Shown here piece by piece: positions 6,445 to 11,485 of a DNA stretch of 11,485 nucleotides. Location of the stretch: positions 1 through 11,485 of the forward strand of contig CAAFOA010000380.1 of NCBI GenBank assembly GCA_900764415.1, written 5' to 3'. The DNA comes from an uncultured Collinsella sp. Its GTDB lineage: Bacteria > Actinomycetota > Coriobacteriia > Coriobacteriales > Coriobacteriaceae. Each line of letters opens with the position of its first letter. Position 1 is the first letter of the stretch. Both the position numbers and the translations under genes were made by a program. A model generated the notes under the pieces. The model was not told where the DNA came from. It saw only the letters and a program-made list of their open reading frames with translations, and searched no databases.

Positions 6445-7781
6445 GCGACCTTCTGACTCCGCAGACCACGAAGTGCGCTAACACCCGAAGCAAATAAAAC
6501 CGCAAAGACAATCGCCCAGTTCTTGCAACCAAATACCGGAATATGAACGATCGCATGGTCATGCATAACAACGAAATAACCCAGAACAACCACCAGAGGC
6601 AATGCCATGAGCAGCGACTGAATCAACACCTTGCACCGACGACCGTCTTGTGCGCCGCCCCGTATCGAGCAAACGAGCACGGCAATCCAGATCACCAATA
6701 CGACGGCAAACGAAACAAGACAAACGACGTTCGAGATCATCGCATAACCAGCAGTTGAGCAAATGGCGAACAGCTGAGGGCTCATGCAATAAAACACCTT
6801 CAAAATCTGAGGCCAGTCAGCTTGGGGCAACAGCGACGAAGCCCCATGCGCAGACCAAAGGCCCATCTCGCCCAGAACGTTCGAAAAGACCTCGTTCCAA
6901 CCCAGCACAAACGCCGCGATGACCCATTTCATCGCCCAGGTAAACACAAACGAAAGTCCAAACCCAAAGAGTGCCTGCAGCATCGTGACGACGCAGCACT
7001 TGGGGCGCTCACCCTCGGGGAGCGCAATGAAGGCGAAAAAGCAATGCAGGGCAACAACAGCGGCAGGAATCGTTAAAAAGTCAAGAAACGAAAACACGGC
7101 GCCCGTCGCTGTCGACCAAAGGACAAGGCGGCTTGTAAAAGCCCGTGTGTTCGGAGCCGAGTCCAAACGAAGGCTCATGCAAGACATCATGATGAGCGCC
7201 ACAAAGAACGAGATGCACAGCAGCAGATCACCGATAAAATTGAAAACCAGATTGGTCGAGAACAACAGGATAGCGAGGAAACCCAACGTCAATGGCTTTG
7301 AAAACCGCTTCCGCAAGGCAACGTAAGCACAAGCGGAGCCGGCAATCGCCAGAACGGCCGCAGGCGCCACGACAACGTCGATACCACCAATAAACAGGCA
7401 GAGATTCGTAAGTAGCTGCCATCCATGCCAATACCGGTAGTACTGCTGATGCGTAATCCCGTCGGCTTTCGTAACGTCATCAATCTCGGCAACAGTCATC
7501 GTCTTAAACGGAGAACCTTGGTCCTTTTGCTGTGCGACTTCAATGATAAATCGATTGTTATCAAAGCAAACAGGGCCAGCTGCAACACGGTGGTCGTAGA
7601 TATACATGTCAGACAACAGGGCCGAGGACTCCGAGCCCTGCGCATGCGACTCGATAACGGGCCTCGGCAGGCAATTCGCCGCGGTATTGCTCAGGACAAA
7701 TGCGGCCTGAAGAACCAAAAACAGCAACATGACCTTGACGGGAAGGCTATCGGCAAAGGAGGCTAAACGAGTTTTATTCAC
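6441..7781 (-). CDS. Polytopic membrane protein, GT-C-like candidate
   Basis: I do not recognise the family with certainty. From GTG at 7781 it is 446 residues: a short basic N-terminus (MNKTR), a membrane segment near residues 16-32, an extracytoplasmic loop of about 75 residues containing YYRYWHGW at its end, then some nine or ten further hydrophobic helices and a basic end (LRGLRSQKVA). One N-terminal helix, a large outer loop and late HDHAIVH residues resemble GT-C type lipid-linked sugar transferases and related surface-polysaccharide membrane proteins. The open frame extends to another GTG at 7823, but the 7781 start has a GGAT site, gives a natural membrane anchor, and fits a possible promoter whose transcript would begin after 7823. 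Its stop overlaps that of the converging acyltransferase by 4 bases. The context of glycosyltransferases suggests surface-glycan assembly, by inference. Confidence 0.7.
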   Translation of the reverse strand: MNKTRLASFADSLPVKVMLLFLVLQAAFVLSNTAANCLPRPVIESHAQGSESSALLSDMYIYDHRVAAGPVCFDNNRFIIEVAQQKDQGSPFKTMTVAEIDDVTKADGITHQQYYRYWHGWQLLTNLCLFIGGIDVVVAPAAVLAIAGSACAYVALRKRFSKPLTLGFLAILLFSTNLVFNFIGDLLLCISFFVALIMMSCMSLRLDSAPNTRAFTSRLVLWSTATGAVFSFLDFLTIPAAVVALHCFFAFIALPEGERPKCCVVTMLQALFGFGLSFVFTWAMKWVIAAFVLGWNEVFSNVLGEMGLWSAHGASSLLPQADWPQILKVFYCMSPQLFAICSTAGYAMISNVVCLVSFAVVLVIWIAVLVCSIRGGAQDGRRCKVLIQSLLMALPLVVVLGYFVVMHDHAIVHIPVFGCKNWAIVFAVLFASGVSALRGLRSQKVA

Positions 7782-7824
7782 AGGGCATCCAAACAGAAAG
7801 ATCGCGTCCACAGGAATCGGCACC

Positions 7825-7852
7825 TATGTAATACCACAATGTGAGCTTGCAA
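7825..7852 (-). promoter_or_regulatory. Possible promoter of the membrane-protein gene
   Basis: On the minus strand TTGCAA (7852-7847) and TACATA (7830-7825) are 16 bases apart. Transcription would start near 7818, inside the longest open frame, which supports the 7781 start. Both boxes are imperfect. Confidence 0.3.
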
Positions 7853-7938
7853 TCTCACCACGCACACACGTCAACCAGGCTTGCAGCAAACGTTCTTGGT
7901 GATTAGCGGAACATTACCCGCGGACGCCCGCCTACGCT

Positions 7939-7944
7939 TACAAT
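7939..7944 (+). promoter_or_regulatory. -10 box upstream of the COG1216-like glycosyltransferase
   Basis: TACAAT stands about 75 bases before the ATG at 8019. The best upstream element is TTACCC at 7914-7919 with a 19-base spacer, which is weak. Transcription would start around 7951. Confidence 0.35.
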
Positions 7945-7949
7945 AGTCG

Positions 7950-7963
7950 TGTCCCATGGGACA
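7950..7963. promoter_or_regulatory. 14-bp palindrome at the predicted transcription start (candidate operator)
   Basis: TGTCCCATGGGACA is perfectly self-complementary and sits 5 bases past the TACAAT box, so it covers the expected +1 site. That is a common place for a repressor operator; as RNA it would form a 5' hairpin. The ATG inside it (7956) has no ribosome site and is not a credible start. Confidence 0.45.
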
Positions 7964-8018
7964 TGTTGTTTATTCCGCAGGGCCGACACGCTGCCCACGC
8001 GAAAGGATATTCTCGTTC

Positions 8019-9038
8019 ATGACTTCCACCCTTCCCACTCCCATCGATAAGCTCGCCATCGTCGTCGTCACATACAAGCGCCAAGAGCTCTTGGCCAACC
8101 TGTTCGACTCCATGACCGAGCTCACGGCCGCTCCTTGGCGCATCGTGATCGTCGATAACGAGAATTCGCGCGAGACCGAAGCCATGTGCGCGGCGTTTAA
8201 CGAGCGCTTGGCTAACTTATGGGGCATCGACACTGACCAGCCCGATGCAAAGGGTGGCACCGACCGCGTCATCTACGCACCGCAACTCGAAAACGGCGGC
8301 GGTGCAGGTGGCTTCTCCGCCGGCACCAAATGTGCCTACGACCTGGGCGCCCAGTGGTTCTGGGTGATGGACGACGACGTGCTCGTCATCCCCGAGGGCA
8401 TCGAGCGCCTGGCCAAGTGGACCGACCGCTACGACGTCATCCAAGGCTCGCGTCTAGACTTCGACGGTGGCGCCTTCTTTTGGCAGTATCAGCTCATCCT
8501 TTCGCTTGGTATCCCCAACCCCATCGCCAAGTGGGATCTGGGCCCCGAGGGCTACCGAGCCATGAACCAACTGTGCTTTGAGGGCGGCCTGTTCTCGCGT
8601 CGCGTAGTCGACAAGATCGGCCTGCCCGACGCTCGCTTCTTCATCTATGGCGACGACGCCTGTTACGGCTATGTCGCCAGCCAGCACTTCCCCGCCGCCG
8701 TGGTCGCCGACGTGGTCCTCAAGCGCGCCCGCGCCGTCTCTAACTGGGATATCGCCGGCAAACGCCAGCTCAACTCCACGAGCGACACCAACCGCTACTA
8801 CATCATGCGCAACCGCGGCTTTTTGGCCCGTTACATGCAAATCTACGGCGACTATCATCCCGTGCTGTTCCGCTTGGGCAACGCCGCGACCTTCTGCAAA
8901 GAGTTCATCCGCTTGGCTGCGGTCGACAAATGCTTTAAGACCGGCATTCCGGCGCTGCGCCGCGGCATGAAGGACGCCCGCAAGATCATCAAGGATCCCA
9001 ACTGGAAGCCCATGCCGCCCATGAAGGAAGCCGAGTAA
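8019..9038 (+). CDS. Family 2 glycosyltransferase, COG1216/GlfT-like
   Basis: From ATG 8019 this is 339 residues. It shows LAIVVVTYKR at 12-21, IVDNENS at 44-50, the glycine-rich ENGGGAGGFSAG at 91-102, the metal-binding WVMDDDV at 115-121, and FEGGLFSRR at 187-195 followed by FFIYGDDACYGY at 207-218. The NGGxGGF...DDD...GDD order is that of COG1216 transferases, including rhamnosyl- and galactofuranosyltransferases such as GlfT. It would add a sugar from a nucleotide donor to a lipid-linked or wall glycan on the cytoplasmic side. The donor is not determined, and no UDP-galactopyranose mutase or dTDP-rhamnose gene is in the window. The open frame reaches back to 7956, but GAAAGGA lies about 12 bases before 8019 and family similarity begins just after. 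It is apparently a single-gene unit converging on the gene at 9063. Confidence 0.85.
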   Translation: MTSTLPTPIDKLAIVVVTYKRQELLANLFDSMTELTAAPWRIVIVDNENSRETEAMCAAFNERLANLWGIDTDQPDAKGGTDRVIYAPQLENGGGAGGFSAGTKCAYDLGAQWFWVMDDDVLVIPEGIERLAKWTDRYDVIQGSRLDFDGGAFFWQYQLILSLGIPNPIAKWDLGPEGYRAMNQLCFEGGLFSRRVVDKIGLPDARFFIYGDDACYGYVASQHFPAAVVADVVLKRARAVSNWDIAGKRQLNSTSDTNRYYIMRNRGFLARYMQIYGDYHPVLFRLGNAATFCKEFIRLAAVDKCFKTGIPALRRGMKDARKIIKDPNWKPMPPMKEAE

Positions 9039-9062
9039 CGGAGGCCGGAAACACCCCGCTCC

Positions 9063-10859
9063 CTACAGCCGCTGGCACACTACGGACACGTGCTGCCCGT
9101 CAAAGCCGAAGCCCCAGCGCACGCGGCCGATACCTGGTCGTGGCACGCGAATCTCGTCGATACCGTCACGTTCGATGTCGAGCAGCGCCTGAACCGCCAA
9201 CAGCTCCAGACCCAGCGCATCCACATCGGGGTCATACATCATGTTCATAGTGACAAGCGGACGTTCGTCGAGCATGCCGAGGGTATCGGCCACATCGAGC
9301 ATCCTTCCCGTAGGGAACACCTGGATATCCCAGCGATCCGCCCCGCGCGTTTGATTGGATGAGGGATTGGCATACCCCGGCATACCAAAGCAGAGCCCTT
9401 GCAACTGCAGGTGGTATGGCAACGGCGAATCCATCTCGACCGCGCCAGCTCCCGCGTCACCTAGAATTCGACGCAGCGCCTGGCTTACCGCGTCTTCGTC
9501 ACCGCGGCACAACCCGTCACGAAACGCATCGACGTCCCGCACATCCTCGGCGGCGCACTCAAACCATTCAATAATCACGAGACGCAACGCCTGGCGAAGC
9601 TCGCCATTGGGCAGACGCAGAGCACGGGAGCGAGCACTGTTTCCAGGCTCCTCCACCATATCCGTCGTTAGGAAGCCGGACAGGTATAACGCAGTCCAAA
9701 CATCATCGACGCACGCGTCATTCGACCCGAAGGCGCCCAGACGGAGCGGGACCCCAACGCTTCCATGAGCCTCAAGCAACTCGAACAATGTCGCAAGCCG
9801 ATCGAGATTCCAATCACCAACCGCCCTGCTCAGGCTATCAGCGTATCCATACAAATCGGCCCGCACTGGCGGCGTGCAACCGCGGTTCAAGAAACCGATA
9901 ACGCGCGCCGGACTCGAACAATAAAACCCGCCAAATCGGTATCCCTCGAACCATTCACGCGCGTTATCCAGGAATTCCCCGCGTCCAGCATGGCTCAGCA
10001 GAGCCTGAACCTCGTCATCCGAAAAACCAAACCAACGATCGCACCACGTCGAGAGCGGCGTCGACATGCAGTACGAACACCCGCGCAAAGAAAGTGCCAA
10101 CTCGGCAGGACCGGGATACTCCCCCATAAGACATGCCAGCCGCAACGAATCCCCCGCAGCGGCAATGGCGTCAAACAGCACACGGTCGAATAGCTTTGCC
10201 GGATCGGCGCCGGAAGCGCCCCTCGCGCTCGCACGGCGCGACCACGCCGCGTCGTATCCATCAACGAGCAGCACAACCTGTTCATCGCAGGCCATCTCCA
10301 GTAGCTCAATGAGCACGTCAAGCACCGAGGCAACCTCGTCCTCGCCCGCCACGCCACGCGCAACGCGCTCGATGTGGCGCACCTTGTCTCGGGGCAAATC
10401 CGGAGCCTCCAAAAGCGCCAACAGGCGAGCGCACTCACCCGTAAGAGCTTCACGCACGACGCCGCCGACGTTGGCACCGCACCTCGCGGCGCCAGAAAAG
10501 TCCAGCGATATCACAGGGTAGCAGGCAAACTCATCCCGATAGCGCCCGCCACCCGCATCCCAAATCTGGGAACCAGCAAACAGGCCCCGATCGACCTGCC
10601 CGACCGCGGGTCGCTCCAGAAAAGCCTTAAGCATCGACAGGTTCATGCTCTTGCCAAAGCCTTCGGGCCGACAACACGCCACAACGGAAGCATCAGCATC
10701 CAAGACATCGGCAATAAACATCGTCTTGTCGACTAGCACGCATCGATCCATGGCCTCGGCAAAGTCATGTTCGCCGACCGGTAGCGCCCCGTTACCCGAG
10801 CGGCTGATCAACTCTACGCCATAGTAGGCAGTATCGCCATAAATCGCCTGTTCAGACAC
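9063..10859 (-). CDS. AAA-ATPase-like (PF09820-type) protein with C-terminal PD-(D/E)XK-like (DUF1703-type) domain
   Basis: This is a 598-residue soluble protein beginning with GTG at 10859, with AGGGAG upstream. The N-terminal part matches the AAA-ATPase-like family: LPVGEHDFAEAM at 26-37, VDKTMFIADVL at 43-53, the P-loop-like RPEGFGKSMNLSMLKAF at 64-80, YPVISLDF at 114-121, VVLLVDGYDAAW at 195-206, WFGFSDDEVQALL at 276-288 and WFEGYRFG at 303-310. The C-terminal part has the YHxxLxGLxFGM helix at 482-493 and RWDIQV at 509-514, as in the linked PD-(D/E)XK nuclease-like domain. Two key sites are altered: the usual DEYD is DGYD, and the place of the usual E-F-K strand reads TMNMMYD. Family members are common, often multi-copy, in gut Bacteroidota and Firmicutes, and their function is unclear. 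A TACAAT box at 10898-10893 is a possible -10 without a good -35. Confidence 0.85.
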   Translation of the reverse strand: MSEQAIYGDTAYYGVELISRSGNGALPVGEHDFAEAMDRCVLVDKTMFIADVLDADASVVACCRPEGFGKSMNLSMLKAFLERPAVGQVDRGLFAGSQIWDAGGGRYRDEFACYPVISLDFSGAARCGANVGGVVREALTGECARLLALLEAPDLPRDKVRHIERVARGVAGEDEVASVLDVLIELLEMACDEQVVLLVDGYDAAWSRRASARGASGADPAKLFDRVLFDAIAAAGDSLRLACLMGEYPGPAELALSLRGCSYCMSTPLSTWCDRWFGFSDDEVQALLSHAGRGEFLDNAREWFEGYRFGGFYCSSPARVIGFLNRGCTPPVRADLYGYADSLSRAVGDWNLDRLATLFELLEAHGSVGVPLRLGAFGSNDACVDDVWTALYLSGFLTTDMVEEPGNSARSRALRLPNGELRQALRLVIIEWFECAAEDVRDVDAFRDGLCRGDEDAVSQALRRILGDAGAGAVEMDSPLPYHLQLQGLCFGMPGYANPSSNQTRGADRWDIQVFPTGRMLDVADTLGMLDERPLVTMNMMYDPDVDALGLELLAVQALLDIERDGIDEIRVPRPGIGRVRWGFGFDGQHVSVVCQRL

Positions 10860-10989
10860 CGTAACTTCTCCCTAAAACGCAGCACGATGCCCATTGTATC
10901 GAGCAACTCAACCGCAATGATGCCGTCATGCAGACGTTTCGGGCAACGGTAGCAACATGGGGCGTGAGGGGGCATAACTAATCGTTGCA

Positions 10990-11027
10990 CAACAAAACGG
11001 GGTCCGATGCAGTTGCACCGGACCCCG
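10990..11027 (-). terminator. Rho-independent terminator of the cell-wall-anchored protein gene
   Basis: On the minus strand a perfect 9-bp GC stem, CGGGGTCCG (11027-11019) with CGGACCCCG (11006-10998), closes a 12-base loop and is followed by TTTTGTTG. It lies 34 bases beyond the stop at 11061. The remaining DNA up to the next gene (10860-10989) shows no clear feature. Confidence 0.85.
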
Positions 11028-11060
11028 CCCCGACTCTAAAGGTATTCGGCAACCGAGAAA

Positions 11061-11485
11061 CTACTCCTCGGAACCGTCCTCACCAGCAGCCTTGTTCTGC
11101 TGATCAAGCTTGTGCTTGCCACTCACAATGGACGTGGCGCCAAGCGTCGCCAAGCTTGCACTGGCAAGGCTCGCCATCACGATGAGGTCGCCCGTCTTAG
11201 GCATATTGCCACCCGAGGCCTTGGTCGTCGTGGTCGTGGTAGTCGTCGTGGTGTTCGAGGTGACGTTCTTGTCGTCAACCTTCTGAGCATCGGCGTCGGA
11301 CTGTCTCGCGCCCGCATCGATCGTAGCGCCGGCATCGCCGTCGGTCCTGGACTCGGGAGCCTCACCAGAAGACGAGCCGATTTTGTTGCCAGCCGTCATT
11401 GAAGACCCGATCATGGCGCCAACCTGCTCGACAAAGGAGGGCTTGTTCTCGGTCGACGAATTGCTGACATTGGAGTCCTCGGTCG
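11061..11485 (-). CDS. Cell-wall-anchored surface protein, C-terminus (MPKTG sorting signal); 5' end outside the window
   Basis: The frame is open from the right edge to a TAA at 11061, showing 140 residues. There is an ATG at 11414, but the same composition continues upstream of it, so it is probably internal. The order is a Ser/Asn/Asp-rich linker, ten consecutive threonines (11223-11252), KASGGN, the sortase-type signal MPKTGD (MPKTG at 11190-11204), a hydrophobic span of about 21 residues (LIVMASLASASLATLGATSIV) and a tail starting SGKHK. A sortase would cut between T and G and link the protein to peptidoglycan. Methionine replaces the usual leucine of LPXTG. The tail is longer than usual (about 20 residues) and ends acidic (EDGSEE), unlike the short basic tails typical of the family. 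The ectodomain, and so its function, lies outside the window. A strong terminator follows. Confidence 0.85.
   Translation of the reverse strand, partial: TEDSNVSNSSTENKPSFVEQVGAMIGSSMTAGNKIGSSSGEAPESRTDGDAGATIDAGARQSDADAQKVDDKNVTSNTTTTTTTTTTKASGGNMPKTGDLIVMASLASASLATLGATSIVSGKHKLDQQNKAAGEDGSEE
11223..11252 (-). repeat. Ten-codon threonine run
   Basis: Ten consecutive ACN codons on the minus strand encode poly-threonine just before the sorting signal. The codons vary (ACC, ACG, ACT), so this is a selected wall-spanning linker rather than a pure microsatellite, although its length could still vary among strains. Confidence 0.8.

Noticed and set aside
7956..8018. N-terminal extension of the COG1216-like glycosyltransferase from ATG 7956
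   Set aside because: The ATG lies inside a palindrome at the likely transcription start, lacks a ribosome site, and the extra residues have no family similarity.
1..11485. CRISPR arrays, tRNA or rRNA genes, riboswitches
   Set aside because: No regularly spaced direct repeats, cloverleaf sequences or recognisable rRNA or riboswitch segments were seen by eye on either strand.

Overview
The window is about 11.5 kb of a moderately GC-rich bacterial chromosome. It is mostly cell-envelope and surface-polysaccharide genes, plus a small patch of acquired DNA. A monoderm Actinomycetota host of the Coriobacteriia type (Collinsella-like) fits best. The supports are a sortase-type sorting signal, family 2 glycosyltransferases, a PF09820-type AAA-like protein and the use of GTG and TTG starts. 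This placement is inference from gene style; nothing in the window is a taxonomic marker.

Layout from left to right. Positions 1-1084 (minus) hold the N-terminal 361 residues of a secreted N-acetylmuramoyl-L-alanine amidase, cut by the window edge. Positions 1218-1792 hold a decayed IS21-family element: the start of an istA-like gene joined directly to pieces of an istB-like gene, with stops and frameshifts. Positions 1978-2976 hold an AT-rich DUF4238-type gene with its own promoter; with the IS remnant it looks like a small acquired island. Positions 3031-5188 hold a two-gene minus-strand operon of paralogous family 2 glycosyltransferases.

The operon is transcribed divergently from an acyltransferase-3 gene (5300-6444, plus) through back-to-back promoters whose -10 boxes overlap beside a 12-bp palindrome. 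The acyltransferase frame is broken next to three tandem CTTG units, and one more unit would restore it exactly, so it may be a phase-variable sugar O-acylase in the OFF state. It converges, with a 4-base overlap, on a polytopic GT-C-like membrane protein (6441-7781, minus). Next come a GlfT/COG1216-like glycosyltransferase (8019-9038, plus) with a 14-bp palindrome at its likely transcription start, an AAA-ATPase-like/PD-(D/E)XK-like protein with altered catalytic motifs (9063-10859, minus), a terminator, and the C-terminus of a cell-wall-anchored protein with an MPKTG signal (11061-11485, minus).

The three glycosyltransferases, the acyltransferase and the membrane protein plausibly build and decorate one surface glycan. 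The amidase and the sortase substrate act at the same cell surface. The most interesting observation is the possible phase switch in the acyltransferase. No RNA genes, CRISPR arrays or intact mobile elements were seen.
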